Positions 57,363 through 64,000 of a stretch of DNA of 64,000 nt are shown here, one piece after another. The notes under the pieces were generated by a model. That model saw only the letters and a list, made by a program, of their open reading frames with translations, was not told where the DNA came from and made no database searches. Numbering within the stretch: the stretch's first letter is position 1; the number at the start of each line of letters is the position of its first letter. Source of the DNA: Bog-473 sp963777485 (GTDB lineage Bacteria > Actinomycetota > Acidimicrobiia > Acidimicrobiales > RAAP-2); the NCBI GenBank assembly GCA_963777485.1, contig CAVZQP010000001.1:620001-684000 (forward strand), in the 5' to 3' direction. The translations under genes were made by a program, and so were the position numbers.

Positions 57363-59060
57363 GTGGCTGACGCTTCGAACTCCGCGAACCGCTCGTCGCG
57401 CTTCGAGCTGAGCCCCATGCCGGCCGATCTGGCCGAGCAGTACCTGGCCGAGGGCTGGTGGGACGACCGCACACTCGGGCAGCTCCTGTCCGATGCGCTC
57501 AACGAGGACCCCGGACGCCGCTTCCGCATCTGGTCACCGACCAACCCCTACGTCGGCACGGCGGGGGATGTGTACGACGAGGCACTCAAGGTGGCCGGCG
57601 GCCTCCGAGCGGCCGGTCTCGGCCCGGGCGACCTCGTCGCGTTCCAACTGCCGAACTGGGTCGAGGCGGCCATCACCTTCTACGCCTGTACCATCGTGGG
57701 CGTCACGCTCGTGCCGATCGTGCACTTCTACGGGCCCAAGGAGGTCGGCTTCATCCTGCGCCAGAGCGGGGCCCGTGCCCTCGTCACCGTGTCGTCGTAC
57801 GGCAAGCGTGACTTCCTGGCCGAACTGGCCACCATCCGCGACGGGCTCAGCGACCTCGAGAAGGTCTTCGTCATCGGCGACATCGGCGACATCGGCGACA
57901 TCGGCGACATCGGCGACACCGGCGACACCGGCGGCGCGCCGGACCTGCTGCCGTTCGACGAGCTCCGCGCCGCCGAACCCATGGACGGCCCGGTCGCCGT
58001 CGACCCCGAGACCCCCGCCGTTATCGGCTACACGTCGGGCACGACGGCCGACCCCAAGGGGGTCGTGCACACGCACCGCACGCTCGGCTGCGAGGTCCGC
58101 CAGCTGAGCGGCCACCAGGCCCGGCGCGACCGGGCGTCACTGGTGGGTGCACCCGTCGGCCATGCCATCGGCATGCTCGGCGGCCTCCTTTGTCCGCTGG
58201 TCGGCGGCAAGGCGATCTTCATGATCGACGGCTGGGATCCGCCCACCGTGCTCGACGCGATGGTGGAGGAGGGCATCTCCGCCGGCAGCGGCTCGACGTA
58301 CTTCTTCACCAGCTTGCTGGACTCCCCGGGCTTCGGACCCGAGCACGCCGAGTTGATGCGTTTCACGGGGCTGGGGGGCTCGCCGATCCCCGACGCGGTG
58401 GCCGACCGGGCCGACGAGCTCGGCATCTCGCTGGTGCGCGCCTACGGCAGCACCGAGCACCCGTCGATCACCGGTTCGGAGCACGAGGCGCCCCGCGAGA
58501 AGCGTCTCCACACCGATGGCAGGCCGATGGCCGGGGTCGAGATCCGCACCGTCGACGAGGACGGCAACGACGTCGGCATCGGCGAGCCGGGCGAGATCCT
58601 CTCCCGCGGCCCGGACCGCTTCGCCGGCTACACGGACCCGGCGCTCACCGCGGAGGCAATCGAAGAGGGCGGCTGGCTCCACACCGGCGACGTGGGGATC
58701 ATCGACGCCGAGGGCTACCTCACCATCACCGACCGGTTGAAGGACATCATCATCCGCGGCGGCGAGAACGTGAGCGCTGCCGAGGTCGAGCAGTTGCTGG
58801 CGCACATGAAGGGCGTCGCCGAGGTCGCGGTGGTCGCCGCCCCCGACGAACGCTTCGGCGAGCACGGGTGCGCCTTCTTCCGCATGCAGCCCGGAATGGA
58901 CGCGCCCGAGCTCGAGGCGGTGCGGGCGCACCTCTCCGAGGCTGGGCTCGCCCGGCAGAAGTGGCCCGAGGAGCTCAGGTCCGTCGACGAACTCCCCCGG
59001 ACGCCCTCGGGCAAGATCCAGAAGTTCGTGCTGCGCCAGCAGCTGCGGGCCGGCAGCTGA
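57363..59060 (+). CDS. AMP-dependent acyl-CoA synthetase (cyclohexanecarboxylate-CoA ligase-like)
   Basis: A 565-residue ANL-superfamily ligase that activates a carboxylic acid with ATP and CoA. 'VIGYTSGTTADPKGVVHTH' is the P-loop-like AMP motif, and 'GISLVRAYGSTEHPSIT' is A5. 'LHTGDVGIIDAEGYLTITDRLKDIIIRGGENVSAAEVE' contains the ATP and hinge motifs, and 'TPSGKIQKFVLRQ' has the catalytic Lys. The overall pattern resembles AliA-type ligases for cyclic acids. A surface-loop insert near residue 170-190 is a run of five IGD plus TGD/TGG triplets. Directly downstream of the acyl-CoA dehydrogenase, it supplies that enzyme's substrate. Confidence 0.92.
   Translation: MADASNSANRSSRFELSPMPADLAEQYLAEGWWDDRTLGQLLSDALNEDPGRRFRIWSPTNPYVGTAGDVYDEALKVAGGLRAAGLGPGDLVAFQLPNWVEAAITFYACTIVGVTLVPIVHFYGPKEVGFILRQSGARALVTVSSYGKRDFLAELATIRDGLSDLEKVFVIGDIGDIGDIGDIGDTGDTGGAPDLLPFDELRAAEPMDGPVAVDPETPAVIGYTSGTTADPKGVVHTHRTLGCEVRQLSGHQARRDRASLVGAPVGHAIGMLGGLLCPLVGGKAIFMIDGWDPPTVLDAMVEEGISAGSGSTYFFTSLLDSPGFGPEHAELMRFTGLGGSPIPDAVADRADELGISLVRAYGSTEHPSITGSEHEAPREKRLHTDGRPMAGVEIRTVDEDGNDVGIGEPGEILSRGPDRFAGYTDPALTAEAIEEGGWLHTGDVGIIDAEGYLTITDRLKDIIIRGGENVSAAEVEQLLAHMKGVAEVAVVAAPDERFGEHGCAFFRMQPGMDAPELEAVRAHLSEAGLARQKWPEELRSVDELPRTPSGKIQKFVLRQQLRAGS
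57873..57935 (+). repeat. Seven tandem 9-bp units inside the acyl-CoA ligase gene
   Basis: Five perfect copies of atcggcgac are followed by accggcgac and accggcggc, encoding the (IGD)5-TGD-TGG loop. Slippage would add or remove whole triplets of residues without breaking the frame. Confidence 0.85.
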
Positions 59061-59099
59061 CCCCAGCTCTGCAAATCCAGCTCGGTTACCAGCCACAAA

Positions 59100-59130
59100 A
59101 AGCAGGCGCGCCAAAGCGACGCGCCTGCTT
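59100..59130 (-). terminator. Intrinsic terminator between convergent genes
   Basis: AAGCAGGCGCG and CGCGCCTGCTT are perfect 11-bp inverted arms around a 9-base loop. On the minus strand the hairpin is followed by a T run (complement of aaaaa at 59,097-59,101), so it terminates the HNH gene. Read from the plus strand the hairpin has no T run, and would act weakly on the ligase operon. Confidence 0.8.
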
Positions 59131-59198
59131 CACCTCACCCTCGATTTCGAATTTCGCCACCCGCCCCGTTCGCAAACGGCCCCCGCTTCGGGAGCGCC

Positions 59199-60392
59199 CT
59201 ATTCCCGCTGGGGCGGCGGGTCGTGGTTCCGCAACCGGTTGTGGAACCCGCACAGCAGCCGACCGTTCTCCTGGGTGGTCCGGCCGCCCCGGGCCCAGGG
59301 CAACAGGTGGTCCGCCTGGCACCGTGACGCCGGCGTGTCGCAGAAGGCGTGCACGCACTCGCGGTCGCGCAACTCGATAGCCCGACGGGTCCCACCGGTG
59401 AACAGGCGCTGGGTGGGGGAGACCTCGACCCGGCCCGACGGCTCCATCACGGCGCGCTCCAGGTCGGCGATCGACAACCACGGCACCAACTCTCCGGGCG
59501 ACAGCACGATGCCCTCGGCGAGCTCGCACACCCGGCCCGACAACGTCGGCCAGTCGACGAGGACGCTGAAGAGGGGAGCCGGCGGGCGACGGGCGCCGTC
59601 GGGCTCCACGAGTGCGGACCGGGCTGCCATCTCCACCAGCGCGTCCGCCCGGCGCTGAGCCGGCGTACGCCACAGGTCCTCGACCGAGGGGTTCCCACCC
59701 CGTTCTTCACGCGCCCGGGCCCAGTCCGCCTTGAAGAACTCGTCTTCGATGCGACCGAGCTCGCCGGACACGATCGAACCCGAAATCGGGTCGAGCGTCA
59801 TCGACCCCAGGTACATGCCGCTGATGCTCGCCTCGAGATACACGTCACGCCGAGCGCGCCGCTCTTCGGCCGCTTCGTCGCTTCCGTCCGGGTCGGCCAG
59901 CTGGTCCCAGTAGGCGACGGCCTTGACGAAGTGCTCGAACGGCAGCCGCTTGGCCTGCTTCATCAGCAACGCCTCGTCCCGGGCGAGCGACTCTTCCGTA
60001 TCGGGACGCCGGACGGCGACGACGGCATCGACATGGGCGGCGTTGATCTCACCCGATTGAAACGCCTTCTCCGCGACGGGGAGATGACGGAGATGCCGGC
60101 CACGCTTGACGATCCGCCGGGCCGCCGCCTTCGGGAGCCGGCACGTCCGTGCGAGCCAGGCGGACGACGTCTTCGCGCCGTACAGGGCCCAATCGCCGGA
60201 AGCGTCGAACGCGGCAGCCGTCCCCGCGATGACCGACTCGAGTCGCGTCTGCTGCTGCACGAGCCACCGGATCGAGGTTGCGTCTCGATGCGCGTCCACG
60301 CCCTCCTCCAGCAGATGATCGATCGCCATCGCCAACTCCCGGATCGACGGGGAGTGGATCTCTGCTGTGGCGGTAGGCCGCATCAGCAACAT
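59199..60392 (-). CDS. DUF222/HNH endonuclease domain protein
   Basis: A 397-residue protein of the actinobacterial '13E12 repeat'-like DUF222 family. Residues ~10-280 are the helical DUF222 region ('WLARTCRLPKAAARRIVKRGRHL', 'INAAHVDAVVAV'). The C-terminus is an HNH nuclease domain: 'RDRECVHAFCDTPASRCQADHLLPWARGG' with the paired Cys and DH, then 'NGRLLCGFHNRLRN', giving the Asn-His pair. Such genes occur in many copies in actinobacteria and may be mobile; their role is unclear. ATG 60392 was chosen (60383 also possible). A strong terminator follows its stop. Confidence 0.9.
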   Translation of the reverse strand: MLLMRPTATAEIHSPSIRELAMAIDHLLEEGVDAHRDATSIRWLVQQQTRLESVIAGTAAAFDASGDWALYGAKTSSAWLARTCRLPKAAARRIVKRGRHLRHLPVAEKAFQSGEINAAHVDAVVAVRRPDTEESLARDEALLMKQAKRLPFEHFVKAVAYWDQLADPDGSDEAAEERRARRDVYLEASISGMYLGSMTLDPISGSIVSGELGRIEDEFFKADWARAREERGGNPSVEDLWRTPAQRRADALVEMAARSALVEPDGARRPPAPLFSVLVDWPTLSGRVCELAEGIVLSPGELVPWLSIADLERAVMEPSGRVEVSPTQRLFTGGTRRAIELRDRECVHAFCDTPASRCQADHLLPWARGGRTTQENGRLLCGFHNRLRNHDPPPQRE

Positions 60393-60517
60393 CGAACCAT
60401 GAGGTTGTGACACCGAGCGCACCCAAAAACTGCGGAATTCCTGCAAGAAATCACGCAAAGACCCCGTCGCAACCGACCGTTCTCCGGCGCGCACCAGAAG
60501 AGAAAGGAACGATCGTG

Positions 60518-60856
60518 ATGGCCATCTGCACGTTCTGTGGCAACGACATGATCCACGGGACAACCTGTTCGGAGGGGCGTCTGCGGATCGGCGGCCTCGA
60601 CTACGAGCCGATCCGGTGGGGTGAGGAGCAGGGATACCGCTTCCAGTACATGACCGAGCGGTGCGGCGACTGCAACGTGCCCAAAGGCGCGGTGCACCAC
60701 CACGGGTGCGATCTCGAGCAGTGCCCGGCCTGTTACAGCCAGGCGATCTCATGTGGGTGCATGGACGACTGCGAACCCGCCACGGCGTCCGCCAAGGCGC
60801 CCGCCAATACGCCCGCCAACACGCCCGCCGATGCAGGCAACCGCTCAACCGGATAG
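60518..60856 (+). CDS. Small Cys/His-rich zinc-ribbon-like protein
   Basis: A 112-residue protein rich in metal ligands: 'AICTFCGNDMIHGTTC' near the start, then 'RCGDCNVPKGAVHHHGCDLEQCPAC' and 'ISCGCMDDC'. Several CxxC pairs and HHxGC suggest two zinc ribbons. I recognise the closing block (HHxGCDxEQCPxC...SCGC) as widespread in bacteria but know no function. The last ~20 residues are an Ala/Pro/Asn-rich tail. ATG 60518 has agaaagga upstream. The gene is alone between an HNH gene and an SRPBCC gene. Confidence 0.82.
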   Translation: MAICTFCGNDMIHGTTCSEGRLRIGGLDYEPIRWGEEQGYRFQYMTERCGDCNVPKGAVHHHGCDLEQCPACYSQAISCGCMDDCEPATASAKAPANTPANTPADAGNRSTG

Positions 60857-60917
60857 GTGGACGGACGTGTGCAGCCGGACCGGGTCCGGCGTGGTCACGT
60901 CGGTCGACAGCGGCCCC

Positions 60918-61421
60918 TCATGACGATCCAGCCCGTCCCTCGAGCGCCTCCTTCATCAGACGCATCTCCTTCTCTATCTGAGCCTGCCCACTGGCCGACG
61001 CCGCGGTGACGACCTCGTCGCCGAGCCCGTCGGGGAGGAGGATCCAGAGCATCAGGGTCGCTTCGCACGCATGCTCACCCTGGGGCATCACGACGAACTC
61101 TTCGTAGGCCTCGCTGCCTCCCTTCATGCCGGCGGCGACCATCGTCGGGTGCACGGCGTCGATGATCCAGAGCTCGACCGGCGCTCCGCCCTCGGGATGA
61201 TTGGGGTCGGCCATCGTGAAGGAGTAGCGGGCCCCGGGACCGTTGGTCCCGCCTGCTCGGATCGATTGGCCCGCCTGCGTCCGGGTCAGGTTGCTGACGT
61301 CCGGGTTGTACGCGGGAAGGTTCGAGAAGTCGAGCCGGTACTGCCACACGGCCTCGGCCGGCACCGAGAAGGTCGCCGAGGCGACGGCAGAGGGATCTTG
61401 GTCGGGCGTCGAGAGAGGCAC
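60918..61421 (-). CDS. SRPBCC family protein
   Basis: A 167-residue START-fold protein: 'VASATFSVPAEAVWQYRLDFSNLPAYNPDVSNL' is the opening strand and helix pair, 'YSFTMADPNHPEG' and 'CEATLMLWILLPDG' are core strands, and the C-terminal helix is 'SGQAQIEKEMRLMKEALEG'. It is the fourth member of this superfamily in the window and not closely similar to the others. It lies 64 bp downstream of the TetR gene on the same strand. Confidence 0.82.
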   Translation of the reverse strand: MPLSTPDQDPSAVASATFSVPAEAVWQYRLDFSNLPAYNPDVSNLTRTQAGQSIRAGGTNGPGARYSFTMADPNHPEGGAPVELWIIDAVHPTMVAAGMKGGSEAYEEFVVMPQGEHACEATLMLWILLPDGLGDEVVTAASASGQAQIEKEMRLMKEALEGRAGSS

Positions 61422-61485
61422 GGGCGTCAGTGTGCGCGGTGGCGGAGGGCCGCGGAAGTAGCCATCGCCGCCAGCCAGGGCGTGG

Positions 61486-62163
61486 TCAGCCCGGCGGGGG
61501 CTGCAGGATCGCTGCAGCCTCGCGGGCGCGCTGCAGCGACAAGGCGATCACGTCGTCGTTCCCGTCGCCGATCGCACCCGACGCATGCTCGATGAAGACG
61601 CCGACCACCATCGCGCTCAACATGCGCGCCACCGGTCCCGCGCCCGCGCGCTCCACGAGGTCGGGGCGGTTCTCGGCGATCCATCCCTCTATCGACGACT
61701 GAAACGTCGTGAAGAGGTCGAGGCCGACTGCCCGTGCCGTCGTCTCGGCGCGGATGGCCTCACCGACCATCAGGCGGACGAAGTCCTCGACTTCGAACAT
61801 GGACACCATCATGTCGGCCAGCAGCTGTCCCAAGGGCGTGTCGATGTCCTCGTACTTGCGCGGGTCGGGGTTGGACGTGTTCACGGGCAGGAAGCCGTGC
61901 TCGACCAACACGGCCTCGAGCAGCTCCCGCTTCGAGGGGAAGTAGTGGTACAGCGAGGCGACGTTGAGGTCGCACGCCGACGCCAGGTCGCGCATGCTCG
62001 TGCCGTCGACGCCCCGCTGGGACATCAGACTCAGGGCGATCTGCAGGATCCGCCGCCTCGTGGCCGAGCCTTCGCCCCCCGCGGCTGCCGGCCGGGCCTT
62101 CCCCGGCGGGGAGGCGGCAGTCGAAACCGGTTCCGACGAGTGGGAATCCATCGTCGTGTTCAT
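61486..62163 (-). CDS. TetR family transcriptional regulator
   Basis: A 225-residue repressor. The HTH is 'RRRILQIALSLMSQRGVDGTSMRDLASACDLNVASLYHYFPSKRELLEAVL', residues ~35-85, a textbook TetR signature. The C-terminal domain carries the ligand pocket. ATG 62163 has GAGGA upstream, so it is not leaderless; an open frame continuing to 62316 would add nothing recognisable. It is divergent from a P450-ferredoxin operon with TGACAC-N2-GTGTCA between them, the obvious site for its control of that operon. Confidence 0.92.
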   Translation of the reverse strand: MNTTMDSHSSEPVSTAASPPGKARPAAAGGEGSATRRRILQIALSLMSQRGVDGTSMRDLASACDLNVASLYHYFPSKRELLEAVLVEHGFLPVNTSNPDPRKYEDIDTPLGQLLADMMVSMFEVEDFVRLMVGEAIRAETTARAVGLDLFTTFQSSIEGWIAENRPDLVERAGAGPVARMLSAMVVGVFIEHASGAIGDGNDDVIALSLQRAREAAAILQPPPG

Positions 62164-62294
62164 TGCAATTCCTCCGCTCACTGACCTCTGAAAGCCCAGG
62201 ACAAGGGGCATTTCCAGGCACGCCGCCGGCCCCTCGGCAGCCACCGGCACCCCCCTTACCGTAGGTCGACGCCCCAACGATCGTTTGCTATATA

Positions 62295-62308
62295 TGACAC
62301 GAGTGTCA
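62295..62308. promoter_or_regulatory. Operator TGACAC-N2-GTGTCA between TetR and P450 genes
   Basis: A perfect 14-bp palindrome with the N2 centre 'ga', following an AT-rich tatata stretch that probably holds the promoter. It keeps the TGAC-N6-GTCA skeleton of the other operators in the window but differs in the outermost base pair. Confidence 0.6.
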
Positions 62309-62357
62309 CAGACCACCCGTTCTCACTCGCACCAAAGGTAGGGGGTCAGGGGGAAAG

Positions 62358-63632
62358 ATGCCAGGAGTTGACACTGCGGCCGAAGCGGCCGAAGCGGTCG
62401 AAGCGGTCGATGCGGCCGCAACCACGTTCGACCCCTACGAGCTGAAGGACATGGTGGGAGGGACGCTCCGCGACCCGTATCCCCTGTTCCACGAGCTGCG
62501 GCGGCAATCGCCGGTGCACACCGGGCCCATCGACCTGGGGGACGGCGAGGACGTCACCCCGGACCCGTCCAAGCCGCCGCCGGTGACGGTGTTCGGCTTC
62601 GAAGAGGTCGTCCAGGTCCTCCGTGACAACGAGACGTACTCGTCCGTGGTCTACGCCGATGTCATGGGCATCGTGATGGGACGGACCATCCTGCAGATGG
62701 ACGAGCCCGAGCACAAGAAGGTCCGGGACCTGGTCGCCTCGAGCTTCCGCTCCAAGATGCTGGCTCGCTGGGAGGAGGAGCTCGTGGCCGTCGTGGTCAA
62801 CGACCTGGTCGACTCCTTCATCGAGCAGGGCCGCACCGACTTGGTGCGCTCCGTCACCTTCAACTTCCCCGTGCAGGTCATCGCACGCATCCTCGGGCTG
62901 CCTGGCGAGGACTACCCGCGGTTCCAGCGCTGGGCCCTGGAGCTCACGAGCGTGGCCCGCGACTGGGAGCGGGGCGTCGCGGCGTCAGAGGCCCTGCGGG
63001 ACTACTTCGCCGACGTGATGGAGGAGCGCCGGGCCAAGCCGGGCGACGACCTGATCAGCGACCTCGTGCGGGCGGAGGTCGACGGCGAGCACCTGAGCGA
63101 CGAGGACATCTACTCGTTCCTGCGGCTGCTGCTCCCGGCGGGCGTCGAAACGACGTACCGGGCGTCGGGCAGCCTGCTCTTCGCACTCCTCAACGACCGG
63201 TCCCAGTTCGACGCGCTCTACGCCGACCGCTCGCTGTTCCAGCAGGCGTTCGAGGAGGTCGTGCGCTGGGAGCCGCCCGTCACCGTGATCCTGCGCCGTG
63301 CCGCGAGGAACACCGTGCTGGGAGGCGTCGCCATCGACAAGGGGGCGGACGTCGCGCTGATGATCGGCGCCGCCAACCGTGACGAGCGCAAGTACGACGA
63401 GCCCGACCGTTACGACATGTTCCGCAGCCAGCGCCAGCACGTCGGGTTCGGCTTCGGCGTGCACGTCTGCCTGGGCATGCATCTCGCCCGCATGGAGTCG
63501 CGCATCGCCATCAACACGCTCTTCGACCGGCTCGGCCCGTTCACGCTCGACACCGACGCCGAGGCACCGTGGATCGAGGGCATGGCCTTCCGGTCGCCAC
63601 TGTCTCTCCCGGTGGTCTTCGACGCCCGCTGA
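62358..63632 (+). CDS. Cytochrome P450
   Basis: A 424-residue soluble heme monooxygenase. The heme loop is 'HVGFGFGVHVCLGMHLARME' (F-G-x-G-x-H-x-C-L-G). The K-helix ExxR is in 'FEEVVRWEPP', and the I-helix is 'LLPAGVETTYRA', where A-G-x-E-T keeps the acid-Thr pair. The N-terminus has a 20-residue Ala/Glu/Val repeat. The strong Shine-Dalgarno (gggggaaag) fixes ATG 62358. A [3Fe-4S] ferredoxin follows, so electrons pass ferredoxin reductase, ferredoxin, P450. Sterol- or fatty-acid-type hydroxylation is likely from context; the substrate is not known. Confidence 0.95.
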   Translation: MPGVDTAAEAAEAVEAVDAAATTFDPYELKDMVGGTLRDPYPLFHELRRQSPVHTGPIDLGDGEDVTPDPSKPPPVTVFGFEEVVQVLRDNETYSSVVYADVMGIVMGRTILQMDEPEHKKVRDLVASSFRSKMLARWEEELVAVVVNDLVDSFIEQGRTDLVRSVTFNFPVQVIARILGLPGEDYPRFQRWALELTSVARDWERGVAASEALRDYFADVMEERRAKPGDDLISDLVRAEVDGEHLSDEDIYSFLRLLLPAGVETTYRASGSLLFALLNDRSQFDALYADRSLFQQAFEEVVRWEPPVTVILRRAARNTVLGGVAIDKGADVALMIGAANRDERKYDEPDRYDMFRSQRQHVGFGFGVHVCLGMHLARMESRIAINTLFDRLGPFTLDTDAEAPWIEGMAFRSPLSLPVVFDAR

Positions 63633-63673
63633 CGTCGCTGCTCTTTCCTGGCCACGCCGCGCTGCCGCCGGAG

Positions 63674-63690
63674 CCGGCGCCGGGCGCCGG
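63674..63690. repeat. GC-rich palindrome between the P450 and ferredoxin genes
   Basis: CCGGCGCC and GGCGCCGG flank a single G; a further ggcgccgg copy follows at about 63,699. Without a loop it cannot form a normal terminator hairpin, so an mRNA-stability role is possible at most. Confidence 0.3.
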
Positions 63691-63728
63691 GACCATGGGC
63701 GCCGGACCCAGAAGCTAGGTTCCACCGC

Positions 63729-63974
63729 ATGGCCGAGATGAGCGAAGGCGACCCCATGGAGGTCAAGATCGACTGGGACCTGTGCATGGGATCGGGCAAC
63801 TGCATGTTCTGGGCGCCCGACACCTTCGACCTCAGCGAGGACGGCCATGCGGTCGTGACCGACCCCATGGCGTCGCCCGAGGAGAAGATCCGCATCGCCG
63901 CCCAGGGCTGCCCGGTCGGCGCGATCTCGTTGTGGCGCAACGGCACCAAGCTCTCGCTCGAGGACGGCAACTGA
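63729..63974 (+). CDS. Ferredoxin, [3Fe-4S] P450-associated type
   Basis: An 81-residue electron carrier. Three cluster ligands are visible: C19 and C25 ('DLCMGSGNCMF') and C61 ('GCPVGAIS'); the second position of a four-Cys motif is Gly, as in 3Fe-4S P450 ferredoxins. It begins at ATG 63729, although ATG 63756 (MEVKIDWD) with a better purine-rich stretch is possible. It lies 96 bp after the P450 gene, and its stop overlaps the next start (TGATG), so the three genes are one operon. Confidence 0.93.
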   Translation: MAEMSEGDPMEVKIDWDLCMGSGNCMFWAPDTFDLSEDGHAVVTDPMASPEEKIRIAAQGCPVGAISLWRNGTKLSLEDGN

Positions 63975-64000
63975 TGCCCATCGCCGTCACGGAGGAGCAC
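63974..64000 (+). CDS. Start of a further gene, probably acyl-CoA dehydrogenase (cut by the window)
   Basis: Only nine codons, MPIAVTEEH, are visible. The phrase 'ITEEHEAL'-type opening is common for acyl-CoA dehydrogenases and the overlap with the ferredoxin stop (TGATG) shows that it is a real start. The family call rests on this short stretch and on context. Confidence 0.4.

Noticed and set aside
1..64000. tRNA, rRNA, insertion sequences, integrases and attachment sites
   Set aside because: No T-loop consensus with matching arms, rRNA-like stretch, transposase motif or flanking terminal repeats was seen. The HNH protein at 59199 is the only gene of possibly mobile type.

Overview
The window looks like chromosome of a GC-rich, free-living actinobacterium, most likely from the Acidimicrobiia or a neighbouring uncultured lineage. 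That placement is an inference. It rests on secreted proteins built from 'GYWLVASDGG' repeats, many GTG starts, apparently leaderless promoters, a deazaflavin-type nitroreductase, DUF222/HNH and DinB/DUF664 proteins, and a large load of acyl-CoA enzymes. Genes are packed tightly on both strands. No stretch over 300 bases lacks a gene, and I see no rRNA, tRNA, CRISPR array, insertion sequence or prophage.

Layout. 1-8.3 kb: a cut-off aldehyde dehydrogenase, a secreted propeller-like repeat protein, an SDR, a class II aldolase with a RidA-like protein, then a PEP-mutase-like/VOC/zinc alcohol dehydrogenase group and a ThuA-like protein. 8.4-13.6 kb: RraA-like, MarR with its MFS exporter, an SRPBCC protein, and a Fur-type (Nur-like) regulator divergent from a NiCoT nickel/cobalt permease. 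13.6-16.6 kb: a second, longer secreted repeat protein. 16.7-29.4 kb: a catabolic block (2-hydroxyacid dehydrogenase, cupin, ureidoglycolate-lyase-like, thioesterase, SDR, TetR, fused CoA-transferase, complete branched-chain-type ABC importer, thiolase). 29.4-40.8 kb: small membrane, DinB and SRPBCC proteins, RlmN, enoyl-CoA hydratase, a geranylgeranyl-reductase/UbiE-type methyltransferase/membrane-protein cluster, aldo-keto reductase, SIMPL protein and a hydrolase. 40.9-48.7 kb: enoyl-CoA hydratase, amidohydrolase, Tat-exported phospholipase C, ClpP divergent from an XRE regulator plus a catalytically dead ClpP paralogue, AhpD-like, a frameshifted SDR and a deazaflavin reductase. 48.7-64 kb: GT39-like membrane glycosyltransferase, ECF sigma factor with membrane partner, DUF429, thiolase-like protein, two divergent acyl-CoA dehydrogenases with an acyl-CoA ligase, HNH protein, TetR, and a P450-ferredoxin operon that runs into a probable acyl-CoA dehydrogenase at the right edge.

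How it fits together. Much of the window is a kit for taking up, activating and beta-oxidising an acyl or cyclic carbon source: importer, CoA ligase, CoA-transferase, acyl-CoA dehydrogenases, hydratases, SDRs, thiolases, thioesterase, P450. The most striking link between these scattered operons is a shared 16-bp inverted repeat, CTGAC-N6-GTCAG. It occurs exactly five times and in looser form at least twice more, each time in a promoter region of such genes, including the promoters of both TetR genes. The substrate cannot be read from the sequence.

Other highlights are the ClpP/XRE/dead-ClpP module, two secreted proteins with 7 and 14 cysteine-pair repeats followed by exactly six 42-residue repeats, a Nur-type nickel operator, and about a dozen genes whose -10 box ends 6-9 bases before the start codon.
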